56,169 nucleotides of DNA, from positions 1 through 56,169 of the forward strand of contig JASHPQ010000134.1 of NCBI GenBank assembly GCA_030037995.1, given 5' to 3'. This document shows, in pieces, positions 7,456-16,052 of the stretch. The notes below the pieces were generated by a model. It saw only the letters and a program-made list of their open reading frames with translations, did no database searches and was not told where the DNA came from. This DNA comes from Nitrososphaerales archaeon. Lineage in GTDB: Archaea; Thermoproteota; Nitrososphaeria; Nitrososphaerales; CADDZS01. Made by a program: the position numbers and the translations under genes. Each line of letters opens with the position of its first letter. Within the stretch, counting starts at the first letter, position 1.

Positions 7456-8586
7456 GTGAAGATTACAAGCATCAAGGCAACGGCGCTCAAAAACAAAGAG
7501 CGCTCGCTCTCCGCCGGTCCAGGAGTGTGCATGGTGGAAGTTGAAACCTCCAACGGCCTGGTGGGAATCGGAGAAGCGTGTGCGCAAAGCGAAAATGACG
7601 AGGCAGCTCTCGCAACCGCCCTAATTCTGGAGAGGGGGATAAAACCGGTGGTCGTAGGACTGGATCCAGTCAACCCGAGGGCCATCTGGGAGAAGTTGTA
7701 CCTGGAGACCGAATGGTTTGGGAGGATGGGCACCGTCATGCATGCGATCAGCGCTCTGGATATTGCACTCTGGGATCTCATGGGGAAAGCTCTCGGGGTT
7801 TCCGTTTCCCGGCTGATCGGCGGCAGATTCAGAGAGTCGGTGAAGACGTACGCCAGCATCATCTTCGACATGGAAAATTTCGAGGCCATGGCGAGCGAAG
7901 CCAGGATCTGGACCGGCGAGGGCTACAAAGCTGTAAAGTTTGGCTGGGGCCAGACCCGCGACACTGCTTACGGTCTTGACGCGGAAAAAGACGAGGCGGC
8001 CGTCAAATATCTCCGCGAGTCCCTGGGTCACGGCGTCGATATCATGGTGGACGTGGGCAGATACGTGAACTGGACTCCCGCGCACGCCCTCGAAATGGCC
8101 CGGCGGTTGTCCAAGTACAACATCTACTGGCTGGAAGAGCCTCTCCCGCAGGACGATGTCGAAGGCTACGTGTGGCTCACAGATAAAAGCCCGGTAAAGA
8201 TCGCCACCGGAGAGGGCGAGTACAACAGATTCGGCTTCAAGCGGCTGATCACCTCGCACGCAGCTGACATTATCCAGCCCGATTTAGGCAAAGCGGGCGG
8301 CATCACCGAGGGCATGAGGATTGCGGATCTTGTACAGGCATGGAACTTGTCGCTCGTCCCGCACGGATTCAGCTCCGCGATCAACGTTGCCACCAACCTC
8401 CAGTGGATCTCGGCCATGCCCCAAGCCACGCTGCTGGAATTCCGGAGGACGAAGAGTCCGCTCCTTCAGGACCTGATAAAAAGTCCTTTTGTCGCGAAGA
8501 ACGGCAACCTCCAAATCCCGGATCGTCCCGGCCTCGGGATTGAACTCCGCGACGACATCGTGGAGCAGTGCAGGGTCAAAGCGTAG
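7456..8586 (+). CDS. mandelate racemase/muconate lactonizing enzyme family protein (KxG variant)
   Basis: Enolase-superfamily enzyme of 376 residues acting on a carboxylate by alpha-proton abstraction, as racemase, dehydratase or cycloisomerase. The metal ligands are Asp199 (IMVDVGRY), Glu227 (YWLEEP) and Glu252 (IATGEGE); Asp276 and His303 (VPHGF) form the right-hand general base pair. On the left, where mandelate racemase has K-x-K, it has VKFGWG with Lys161 followed by Gly163. The paralogue at 31855 has the same KFGWG, so this is a subgroup trait. GTG start. A sugar-acid dehydratase is the best guess. It opens a GC-richer block that continues with a permease. Confidence 0.85.
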   Translation: MKITSIKATALKNKERSLSAGPGVCMVEVETSNGLVGIGEACAQSENDEAALATALILERGIKPVVVGLDPVNPRAIWEKLYLETEWFGRMGTVMHAISALDIALWDLMGKALGVSVSRLIGGRFRESVKTYASIIFDMENFEAMASEARIWTGEGYKAVKFGWGQTRDTAYGLDAEKDEAAVKYLRESLGHGVDIMVDVGRYVNWTPAHALEMARRLSKYNIYWLEEPLPQDDVEGYVWLTDKSPVKIATGEGEYNRFGFKRLITSHAADIIQPDLGKAGGITEGMRIADLVQAWNLSLVPHGFSSAINVATNLQWISAMPQATLLEFRRTKSPLLQDLIKSPFVAKNGNLQIPDRPGLGIELRDDIVEQCRVKA

Positions 8587-8690
8587 CGTTTCAGGCAAAT
8601 TTCAATTCTTCGCATAAGACAAGGTCATTGCAAAATATTCGCGATTGCAAAAAGAGTTAAATCGCGGAAACTAGCTGCCGCTGTACAGCT

Positions 8691-10292
8691 TTGAGCACCG
8701 ACGCCAAAGGAAATCAGCAGATCTTCCTTAGAAATGCGACTGGCCTAGTCCGAGACTTTGCGATGATCGACGCCGTGATCTTTGCGATCGGCGCGATGAT
8801 CGGCCCGACCTGGGTACCCATTTTTGAAAGCGAGTGGTACTTTTATCCGGGGGTCAGCATCCCGGCTTCTCTACTACTGATCGGGATCTTCGCGCTCGCC
8901 AACGGGGCCTACTATGTCTTCATCACCTCGGTCATGCCGAGGAGCGGCGGCGGCAGTTATGTCCCACTGAGCCGCCTCGTGAGTCCCATCCTCGGAATGG
9001 GCATGACCGCCATCCTCGTGGGCGCCTTCCTTTTGGATATGGGTTACATCAGTAACATCATTTTTACCGTCGGCGTGTCTGGACCCCTCGCGACCTATGC
9101 GACGGTCACCAAGAACGCGGGTCTGAATACTCTCGCAACGTCCCTCTCCACTCCGACCTGGGGCTTTATCCTGGGAACCGTGGTGATCATCCTCGTGGGC
9201 CTGCTCGCCATTTCGGGCAACAGGTGGATCAAGCTTGCGAACAAGGTGACGTTCATAGTCGGGACTCTCGGAATGCTCCTGATCATCGCGGTACTCGCAA
9301 CGACGTCGCAGGCGACCTTTCAGACGGCTTTCAACAATTTTGCTGGGGCCGGAATGTACCAGAACATTACCGCGACCGCACACGCCGCGGGATGGAACCC
9401 GAACGTGAACTGGCTCAGTCCGACTTTTCTCTCTCTGCCTATCTCGTTCTTTGCGATCGCTGGCTACGCGTTCAACACTTACTACGGCGGCGAAGTGAGG
9501 AAGGTCAGCCGGTCGATGTCGATCGCCGTCGTCGGATCCATTTTCTTCACCGCGGCGATCTTTTCAGTGATAGCGCAGCTTGCGCAGAGCGCTTTTGGTA
9601 ACAACTTTATCACCAGCGCCGGGTACCTTGCAAACATCGGCAAGTGGCCAATTGGTCCGGCGCCCTACGTCAACACCTTTGTGGCGATGATCAATACAAA
9701 CCCGGTCATTAACGCAATCATAATTACGAGCTTCATCTGCTGGGGCTACCTCCTCATAATCAACTACTACTTTATCCCGTCGCGGCACTTCCTCGCGTGG
9801 TCCTTCGATCGGAGCGTTCCTTCCATCTTCGGATCCGTCAGCGATCGGTTCCACAGCCCCGTGCTGGCAATCGTAATCTGCGGAGTGATCGGATGGATCG
9901 CCCTGATCTTCTACTCGTTCCTGCCCGCCTACGTGGGTCCGGTCAACCTGACCTTCTTCTTCGTGATTGCCTTCCTGCTCGACGGTCTCGCCGGGATCGC
10001 TCTCTGGCGCAAGCCCTCGCTGCTCAATGCCGCGCCCGCGTTCGTCCGGCGAAAGGTCGGGGGAGTGCCCGTCATTTCTATCCTCGGTCTGTACAGCATC
10101 ATCTTCATGGGGTACCTGCTGGTCGTATCTCTTGAAAATCCGGCCGCTGTCGGCGCTTTCGGTTACGCCACGGCCATTCCGACGGTGGGTGCCTTCCTGA
10201 TAGGTGCGATCTCCTACGTGGCAATGAGGGCGTATTTCAAGAACCGTGGAATGGATATCGGGCTGGCCTTCCGAGAAATCCCGCCGGAGTAA
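8691..10292 (+). CDS. APC superfamily amino acid/organocation permease
   Basis: Integral membrane transporter, 533 residues, about 12 predicted membrane helices. It starts (TTG) with a short cytoplasmic tail ending in R-N-A-T-G-L-V-R-D-F, followed by the first helix with FAIGAMIGP, the glycine-rich unwound segment where APC carriers bind substrate. The MPRSGGGSYVPLSR segment (about 83-96) is the conserved P-x-S-G-G of amino acid permeases. A TATA-like GAGTTAAATC about 30 bases upstream suggests leaderless transcription. Its neighbours (RraA-like, hydantoinase A and B) suggest uptake of a hydantoin, lactam or related compound, which is inference. Codons are distinctly GC-rich compared with 1-7000. 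Confidence 0.88.
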   Translation: MSTDAKGNQQIFLRNATGLVRDFAMIDAVIFAIGAMIGPTWVPIFESEWYFYPGVSIPASLLLIGIFALANGAYYVFITSVMPRSGGGSYVPLSRLVSPILGMGMTAILVGAFLLDMGYISNIIFTVGVSGPLATYATVTKNAGLNTLATSLSTPTWGFILGTVVIILVGLLAISGNRWIKLANKVTFIVGTLGMLLIIAVLATTSQATFQTAFNNFAGAGMYQNITATAHAAGWNPNVNWLSPTFLSLPISFFAIAGYAFNTYYGGEVRKVSRSMSIAVVGSIFFTAAIFSVIAQLAQSAFGNNFITSAGYLANIGKWPIGPAPYVNTFVAMINTNPVINAIIITSFICWGYLLIINYYFIPSRHFLAWSFDRSVPSIFGSVSDRFHSPVLAIVICGVIGWIALIFYSFLPAYVGPVNLTFFFVIAFLLDGLAGIALWRKPSLLNAAPAFVRRKVGGVPVISILGLYSIIFMGYLLVVSLENPAAVGAFGYATAIPTVGAFLIGAISYVAMRAYFKNRGMDIGLAFREIPPE

Positions 10293-10295
10293 TCC

Positions 10296-10967
10296 CTAGA
10301 GAACTCCGTACTTGTCGTAGACTTGTTTCAGGAGCTTCCCTTCCAGGAGCTCCTCCCTCGTCCTGTTTTCCTTGGCCGCCTTGTCGAATGCTAGATCGAG
10401 CACTTGTTTTTCGACTTTCTTGGGAACGACCACGACCCCGTCGTAATCGCCAACGACCAGATCCCCGGCAGCCACGAGAACGCCTCCACAGCTGACCGGT
10501 ATATCGTAATCGATCATCCGCCCCCTGCCGTTGGAGTCCAGCGGCGAGATGGCCGTGGCGAATACCGGAAAATTTAGAGCAAAGATCTTCTTCACGTCGC
10601 GGACGCAGCTGTCTATGACCGCCGCTCTTGCTCCCCTCACCTTTGCCGCCGTGCTCATCAGCTCTCCCCACGGAGCGTTCCTCAGGGGTGCGTCCGTATT
10701 GGTAACGACCACGTCGCCCGGTCGAAGCTTGTCCATGAACTCGATCTCGATCTGATACGGATTCGGATCAGGAACGAACACGTCCATCCAGCTCGCCGTT
10801 CTCGCCCTGCCTGCAAAAACAAAATCCTCGCGCAGCGGCCGGATCCTGTGGGACATTGCATTATCGCGGTACCCGAGGGAATCCAGCGAATCGGAAATCA
10901 CCGGAGTGTAGAGCCCCTCCTCAATCCTTTGGAATAATTCAGCTTCGTTGCTGGTCATAGAACTCAT
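10296..10967 (-). CDS. RraA-family aldolase/decarboxylase-like protein
   Basis: A 223-residue protein of the RraA/4-hydroxy-4-methyl-2-oxoglutarate aldolase fold. The signature is WGELMSTAAKVRGARAAVID (100-119) followed by Arg123-Asp124 (CVRD), the substrate and metal site of the aldolase branch, then GDYDGVVVVP near 173. Presence of the R-D pair favours a metal-dependent 2-oxoacid aldolase or oxaloacetate-type decarboxylase over the RNase E inhibitor role known in bacteria. It is convergent with the permease (three-base gap) and divergent from hyuA, with which it shares a 92-base promoter region. Confidence 0.82.
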   Translation of the reverse strand: MSSMTSNEAELFQRIEEGLYTPVISDSLDSLGYRDNAMSHRIRPLREDFVFAGRARTASWMDVFVPDPNPYQIEIEFMDKLRPGDVVVTNTDAPLRNAPWGELMSTAAKVRGARAAVIDSCVRDVKKIFALNFPVFATAISPLDSNGRGRMIDYDIPVSCGGVLVAAGDLVVGDYDGVVVVPKKVEKQVLDLAFDKAAKENRTREELLEGKLLKQVYDKYGVL

Positions 10968-11024
10968 ATGAAATGCACGAAAACTCTCTGGAAATCAATT
11001 GGTAGAATAATCTTCTCGTGCAAT

Positions 11025-11034
11025 TATGTTAAAT
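11025..11034 (+). promoter_or_regulatory. TATA-like box for hyuAB
   Basis: TATGTTAAAT lies about 29 bases before the hyuA ATG at 11060, predicting a leaderless transcript. Confidence 0.4.
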
Positions 11035-11059
11035 CTCTCTCCAGACTTGAAAATCAAAA

Positions 11060-13123
11060 ATGTTCAGGCTGGCCGTGGACATTGGCGGCACTTTTACCGA
11101 CGCCGTCCTGTTCGATGAGGAGGGTCGTCAGACCGTGCGGCTTTCGAAGGTGCCCTCTACCCCGCACGACTACGCGGAAGGGGTGCTCAGCTCCATCCTG
11201 CGGCTGGCGAACTCGATGGCAGAGATCGAGAGTTTTATCCACGGGACGACGGTCGGGACCAACGCAATCATTCAGGGTGCCTTCAAGGATGCGGCCCTCC
11301 TCACTACTCGAGGCTTCCGGGACATCCTTGAAATCGGGAGGGGCAACCGCGTCAATATGTACGATCCGTTTTACAGGATGCCAGAGCCACTGATCCCCCG
11401 GAACAGACGAGTAGAAGTTGCGGGCAGAATCAGCTCGCGGGGCCTGGAAACGGAAAAACTGGATTTCGATGAGGTAAAGAAAAAACTCAGGACCCTCGCA
11501 GAAAGTGGAGTCAGGGCGATCGCCGTCTGTCTGATCAACAGCTACGCGAATAGCGCGCACGAGGAAAAGATCAGGTCTCTCGTCAAAGAACTTTACCCAT
11601 CCCTTCTCGTCTGCATCTCGACCGAGATCACAAAGGAGTACAACGAGTATGAGCGCACCTCGACCGTCGTACTCAATTCTCTCTTGCTGCACATCATGAA
11701 CCGCTACCTCGGAGTTCTGGAGGAGAAGGTCGTGTCTCTGGGCTTCCCCGGAAGATTGATGCTGATCCAGTCTAACGGGGGACTGATGACAGCTTCGCTT
11801 GCGCGCAAAATCCCCGTTCACACCATCAACTCCGGGCTGGTGGGAGGGATCCTGGCTGTCAGGACCCTGGGCAGTATCCTGGGCGTGGAGAACCTGATCG
11901 GAGCCGACATGGGCGGCACGAGCTTCGACGTCGAGCTCGTGATCGGAGGGAAATACGAAACGACGCCGATGATGCGGATCCAGACTCCAAAATCCGGCCC
12001 TGACGGCTACCCTCTGCTCATCTCCGCAGTGGATATCCACGCTATAGGTACGGGCGGCGGTAGCATCGCCTGGATCGACCCAACAGGTGCCCTGCACGTT
12101 GGTCCCATGAGTGCATCCGCCTCGCCAGGACCCGCCGCCTATGGGAAAGGAGGGAGTGAGCCAACGGTCACGGACGCCAATCTGGTCTTGGGCCGTCTGG
12201 AGGCAAATAATTTTCTCGGTGGGGAGATGAAAGTGTACCCCGAGCTTTCCAAAGCCGCCCTAAAGAAAATCTCCGATCGTTACTCGATGGACCTCCTCGA
12301 AGCCGCTGAGGGAATCCTGAAGATCGCCGTGCCCAACATGGCCTCAGCTATTAGGACAATGACGATAGAAAGGGGAATCGACCCGAGAGACTTCGTAATG
12401 GTCTCGTTCGGAGGTGCGGGCCCGCTCCACGCGAACCTGATCGCTAGGGAACTTCAAATCAAGCGCGTTCTCGTTTCTACGATGCCAGGTAACTTCTCGG
12501 CCTGGGGCATGCTGACGGCAGACTTTAGGCGGGATTATGTGCAGACGTTCATCGCGAATCTGAAGAAACTGGACCTGATCGAGCTGGAGGAGAGATTCTT
12601 GAAGATGGAATCTGAAGCAAGGAAAACCATGTCAGAGGAAGGGATCTCTGAAGGTAACGTAATTTTACTCCGCGAGCTCGACGTACGATATGTGGGACAG
12701 GGCCACGCCCTAACCTTGCCATTATCTGATGCAATGATCCGTGATGGTAACTACAAGTCAAACATCGAAAAGCGGTTCGACGACCTCCATCTCGGGAGGT
12801 ACATGCACAACGCTCCAAAACAACCCAAGGAGATCGTCGCTCTGCGGCTCGCCTCCATAGGTCAGATGAAAAAGGCGATGCTTGCTCCTATCAAGTCGGG
12901 GTCTGTAGATCCTCCGCCAGATTCGATGAATCCTTCCAGGGATGTGTACATGGACGGCTCTTTCAGAAAGTGCAAAATCTACGATAGAACCCGGCTGCTC
13001 GCAAACAACAGGATCTCGGGTCCCGCCGTGATCGAGGAGCGCGTCTCCACAACATTACTTCTCGACGGCTACAGTGCAGAAGTAGACCGCTACGGTCACC
13101 TCGTTATCTCTGGAGAGCAGTGA
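11060..13123 (+). CDS. hyuA: hydantoinase/oxoprolinase subunit A
   Basis: ATP-dependent subunit of the hydantoinase/5-oxoprolinase/acetone carboxylase family, 687 residues, full length. The actin-like ATPase features are visible: LAVDIGGTFTDAVLFDE (4-20), IHGTTVGTNAIIQG near 63, GADMGGTSFDV near 286, the HAIGTGGGSIAW stretch near 330 and SFGGAGPLHANL near 455. It works with subunit B, encoded ten bases downstream, to open a cyclic amide such as hydantoin, 5-oxoproline or a lactam, or to carboxylate a ketone; residues alone do not separate these. ATG start with a TATA-like box 29 bases upstream. GC-rich like its neighbours. Confidence 0.92.
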   Translation: MFRLAVDIGGTFTDAVLFDEEGRQTVRLSKVPSTPHDYAEGVLSSILRLANSMAEIESFIHGTTVGTNAIIQGAFKDAALLTTRGFRDILEIGRGNRVNMYDPFYRMPEPLIPRNRRVEVAGRISSRGLETEKLDFDEVKKKLRTLAESGVRAIAVCLINSYANSAHEEKIRSLVKELYPSLLVCISTEITKEYNEYERTSTVVLNSLLLHIMNRYLGVLEEKVVSLGFPGRLMLIQSNGGLMTASLARKIPVHTINSGLVGGILAVRTLGSILGVENLIGADMGGTSFDVELVIGGKYETTPMMRIQTPKSGPDGYPLLISAVDIHAIGTGGGSIAWIDPTGALHVGPMSASASPGPAAYGKGGSEPTVTDANLVLGRLEANNFLGGEMKVYPELSKAALKKISDRYSMDLLEAAEGILKIAVPNMASAIRTMTIERGIDPRDFVMVSFGGAGPLHANLIARELQIKRVLVSTMPGNFSAWGMLTADFRRDYVQTFIANLKKLDLIELEERFLKMESEARKTMSEEGISEGNVILLRELDVRYVGQGHALTLPLSDAMIRDGNYKSNIEKRFDDLHLGRYMHNAPKQPKEIVALRLASIGQMKKAMLAPIKSGSVDPPPDSMNPSRDVYMDGSFRKCKIYDRTRLLANNRISGPAVIEERVSTTLLLDGYSAEVDRYGHLVISGEQ

Positions 13124-13132
13124 AACAAGGCT

Positions 13133-14878
13133 TTGCATCGAGACCCGGTAACGCAGGAGATCGTCAGAAACTATCTCCACCGCGTCGCGCAGGACATGGA
13201 GACCGCCCTGATTCGTTCTGCATACAGCATCGCCATCTACGACTCGAAGGATTTCGCCTGTGGGGTGGTCGATCCCGACTGCAACCTGCTCGCGCAGAGC
13301 CTCGCCGGCACTCCCGTCTTTGCCAACAACCTCGCGAATGCCGTGGAAGCAACGTATGATTCCCTCGGCGAAGAGCCCCTCGAACCGGGCGACGTGATCC
13401 TCTGCAACGACCCGTACCTCGGAGGAGGTAGCCACGGGAACGACATCACCTGCCTTTTCCCGGTCTTTGTCGGAGACCACTTGATCGCGTTCACCTCGGT
13501 GAAGGGCCATGTCCTAGACATGGGCGGCGCCCATCCATCAGGCTACCAGACAAACACGACCGAGGTCTTCCAAGAGCTCTTCAGAGTGCCTCCCGTGAAG
13601 CTCTTCAGGAAAGGGGAGATCAACCCCGACGTCGAGCGCCTCCTTGAAACCAACATCCGGCTTCCTAGCGAGGTCATGGGCGACATCCGGGCGATGGTCG
13701 CCGCCCTGAAAGTTGGCGGAAAGAGGATCGAGGAGCTCGTCTCGAAATACGGATTAGAGAACTACCGAGAGTACGTGAAAAACATCCTCGACCAATCCGA
13801 GCAGCAGGCGAGGCTGAAACTCAAGGAACTCCCAAAGGGTACATTCGAGGGCGAGTACTTTCTGGACGGCGATGGAGACGACGAACACCCGATCAGCAAG
13901 AAACTCCGGGTACACATGAAGGTCACGATCAGGGAAGACGAGTGCGTGATCGATCTCACCGGCTCTTCTGATCAGAGCACCGGGCCCATGAACAGCCCGC
14001 GGTCGAACACGATCTCTTATGCCAAGTACGCGTTCAAGTCCCTCATCGAGCCGCTGTCCCTCATCAACGATGGTTTCTTCCGGCCCCTGAAAGTGATAGT
14101 GAGGAGGGGCAGCATCTTTGATCCCATACCTCCCGCACCGGTGAACCTCTGGCTGGAGACACCGCACAGCATCGTGGATCTGCTCTTCAAGGTACTGGCA
14201 CCCGCACTCCCACAACGAACCATAGGCGGCACGTTCGGCTCCGACGTGATCGATTTCATCTACGGGAGGGACGCCAATGATCGCTTCTACGTGCTGGTAG
14301 ATACGCTGCAGGGCGGCTGGGGAGGCACGCCGTTTTTCGACGGAATCACCGCCTACGCCGTATGCGAGGGGAACGTCTCGTATCCCATGACGGAGATGCT
14401 CGAGGCCAACTATCCACTCGAGGTGGTGCGCTGGGAGCTCCTCCAAGATTCCGGCGGGCCGGGAAAATACCGGGGAGGGTTGGGAGTACGGCGGGATTAC
14501 AGGATGCGCTACCCATGTCGTGTCACCTTCTGCTACGAGCGACACCAATACTCCCCGCCGTGGGGCGTACTCGGAGGAAAGGAGGGATCGACGAACGTCG
14601 TGGTGTTGGAGCCCGACGGAAAGAGCCCGGTAACACACAGCAAGGTAACCCATTTTCCGCTGGATCGTGGGACCATCATATCCTTCAGGACTGGAGGCGG
14701 AGGCGGTTATGGTAATCCCCTAGAACGCGACGCTTCTCTCGTCCGGCGGGATGTGATGCTGGGGTACGTTTCGGAGGAGAAAGCGAGAGAAGCATATGGA
14801 GTCCTAATCAGTTCCAATGACGATGATAGAAGGATCGTCAAGGCAGCGACCGGTAAGCTCAGGTCAGAATTGAAGTAG
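13133..14878 (+). CDS. hyuB: hydantoinase/oxoprolinase subunit B
   Basis: Partner of subunit A, 581 residues. Family features: D-P-V-T-Q-E-I-V near the start, DVILCNDPYLGGGSHGNDIT (87-106), KGHVLDMGGAHPSGYQ near 124, the N-I-R-L-P-x-x-x-x-G-D-I-R-A-M segment near 176, and the glycine-rich R-T-G-G-G-G-G-Y-G-N-P ending. The NDPY-GG-H and GH-x-x-D-x-G-G segments form the metal-binding active site. Start is a TTG ten bases after the hyuA stop, so the pair is cotranscribed. Substrate not determinable here. Confidence 0.92.
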   Translation: MHRDPVTQEIVRNYLHRVAQDMETALIRSAYSIAIYDSKDFACGVVDPDCNLLAQSLAGTPVFANNLANAVEATYDSLGEEPLEPGDVILCNDPYLGGGSHGNDITCLFPVFVGDHLIAFTSVKGHVLDMGGAHPSGYQTNTTEVFQELFRVPPVKLFRKGEINPDVERLLETNIRLPSEVMGDIRAMVAALKVGGKRIEELVSKYGLENYREYVKNILDQSEQQARLKLKELPKGTFEGEYFLDGDGDDEHPISKKLRVHMKVTIREDECVIDLTGSSDQSTGPMNSPRSNTISYAKYAFKSLIEPLSLINDGFFRPLKVIVRRGSIFDPIPPAPVNLWLETPHSIVDLLFKVLAPALPQRTIGGTFGSDVIDFIYGRDANDRFYVLVDTLQGGWGGTPFFDGITAYAVCEGNVSYPMTEMLEANYPLEVVRWELLQDSGGPGKYRGGLGVRRDYRMRYPCRVTFCYERHQYSPPWGVLGGKEGSTNVVVLEPDGKSPVTHSKVTHFPLDRGTIISFRTGGGGGYGNPLERDASLVRRDVMLGYVSEEKAREAYGVLISSNDDDRRIVKAATGKLRSELK

Positions 14879-14925
14879 AAAACCGTACACTAGTTTGACT
14901 TTAGGACAGTGCGTCCTTTTTATGG

Positions 14926-15123
14926 TCAACCCTTCAGGATGCCGAAAAGTGAAGCTAGTTTTTTCTTGTTGACGATGTCGTCTTCACGCAACTGCATATC
15001 GAGAAGCCTGTCTATTGCTTCGCTCAAAGAGACCTTCCGACCGGACTCTGCCTGAAGCTTTGCAGCATAGCTGGAGAGCTTCTTCTTGACTCTGTTTTCA
15101 ACCTGAACACTTGACATGTTCAT
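14926..15123 (-). CDS. orphan antitoxin-like protein (VapB/RHH type)
   Basis: A 65-residue protein with the layout of a short ribbon-helix-helix antitoxin: strand MSSVQVENRVKK, helix KLSSYAAKLQAESG, then VSLSEAIDRLLDMQL as the second helix, and a basic tail ending LFGILKG. No toxin gene follows on the minus strand; the next gene is hyuB on the other strand. The upstream region carries a 10-bp palindrome TTCTATAGAA (15125-15134) overlapping the start, and TGTATTTTC further back, a layout like that of the vapB-like gene at 6363. Orphan antitoxin or remnant. Confidence 0.6.
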   Translation of the reverse strand: MNMSSVQVENRVKKKLSSYAAKLQAESGRKVSLSEAIDRLLDMQLREDDIVNKKKLASLFGILKG

Positions 15124-15124
15124 A

Positions 15125-15134
15125 TTCTATAGAA
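15125..15134. promoter_or_regulatory. short palindrome upstream of orphan antitoxin
   Basis: TTCTATAGAA, a perfect 10-bp inverted repeat, ends two bases before the ATG of the antitoxin-like gene on the minus strand. Possible autorepressor site by analogy with the 6346-6361 palindrome. Confidence 0.3.
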
Positions 15135-15251
15135 AATACAGAATGTATAACGAATGTCTCTAGCGTCGATAAACAGCTACCAATCGAATAAGCCAACAAG
15201 CAAAGTTTCGTCCTCAGGAAGATAATGAAACCTGCCATTCGTACCTAACTG

Positions 15252-16052
15252 CTAGCCAACGTAGTTTTTGAATCTCTGGATATTTTCAGGGTCGTAAGAT
15301 GGAATTACCACCTTGCTTGACCTTTTCAGAAGGTCATAGGCATCATAGCATTCGAAAATATTTTCGGCAATTCCAATAGGAATGTTCTCCTCGAGATTTC
15401 TGGATGTAAATGCTGCGTCTGTAATGGCGACACTGCCTTCTTTGGTTCCAAGCAAAACAGACATCGAGCTCCTGTGGTGACCCCCTGTCCACCTTACAGA
15501 AACTCCGTCGACAATCTCTTGATCTTCCACGAGCACGACCCTGTCCCAAGCCTCATCGAAAACAAACCGCCTGATGTATTGAGGAAAGTACATGTCCCGG
15601 TTGACGAAGGATTTGGTCGAGGAGTTCGCGATCTCTGAATGCCAACCTCTCCTAGAAAAATAGATCTTCGCGTTCTTGAAATGGTCGAGCGATCCGATCG
15701 TGTAATCCTGGATGGGAGTTATGATTACGTGGGCAATATCGGCCGGAGAGACTCCGTTCCTTTTTAGAGCGTTATCGATCATCTCGTCTTTCGTGAACGA
15801 GAATCGGCACCTATCAGTTCCAGCCCAATCTAGTAAGAACTTGTTTCGAAGCGTGAGATCCTTGGGCAGACCGGTGTTAACCAAGAGGTACCCATCATTG
15901 GTATCCACCATGAACGAATAGAAGCAGAGCTTAACCCACTTCCCAAAATCCTTCATCCAGTATACTTCCGGCCCAGGAACCTCTCCGTGATCTCCGACCT
16001 TCAACATCTTGAAGTTCTTTATCATCGCGGTCTGCCTCCGTTCAGGGAACAA
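15252..16052 (-). CDS. metallo-beta-lactamase-fold protein with degenerate metal site
   Basis: A 266-residue protein with the overall MBL/lactonase layout: F-M-V-D-T-N-D-G near 48, VNTGLP near 58, the loop HVIITPIQDYTIGSLDHF (108-125), GHH near 191, AITDAAF near 209 and IPSYDPEN near 250. In active enzymes the loop reads T-H-x-H-x-D-H; here it reads T-P-I-Q-D-Y-T, so all four ligands are gone, and the final His is Tyr253. His192 and Asp212 remain. The frame is intact, so this looks like a retained non-canonical protein, not a pseudogene. Its start overlaps the stop of the upstream alcohol dehydrogenase by 11 bases, placing it third in the rhamnonate operon, where a lactonase would be expected. 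Confidence 0.75.
   Translation of the reverse strand: MFPERRQTAMIKNFKMLKVGDHGEVPGPEVYWMKDFGKWVKLCFYSFMVDTNDGYLLVNTGLPKDLTLRNKFLLDWAGTDRCRFSFTKDEMIDNALKRNGVSPADIAHVIITPIQDYTIGSLDHFKNAKIYFSRRGWHSEIANSSTKSFVNRDMYFPQYIRRFVFDEAWDRVVLVEDQEIVDGVSVRWTGGHHRSSMSVLLGTKEGSVAITDAAFTSRNLEENIPIGIAENIFECYDAYDLLKRSSKVVIPSYDPENIQRFKNYVG

Noticed and set aside
13754-14653. Long minus-strand frame opposite hyuB
   Set aside because: A shadow frame caused by GC-rich codons; hyuB motifs on the plus strand are unmistakable.
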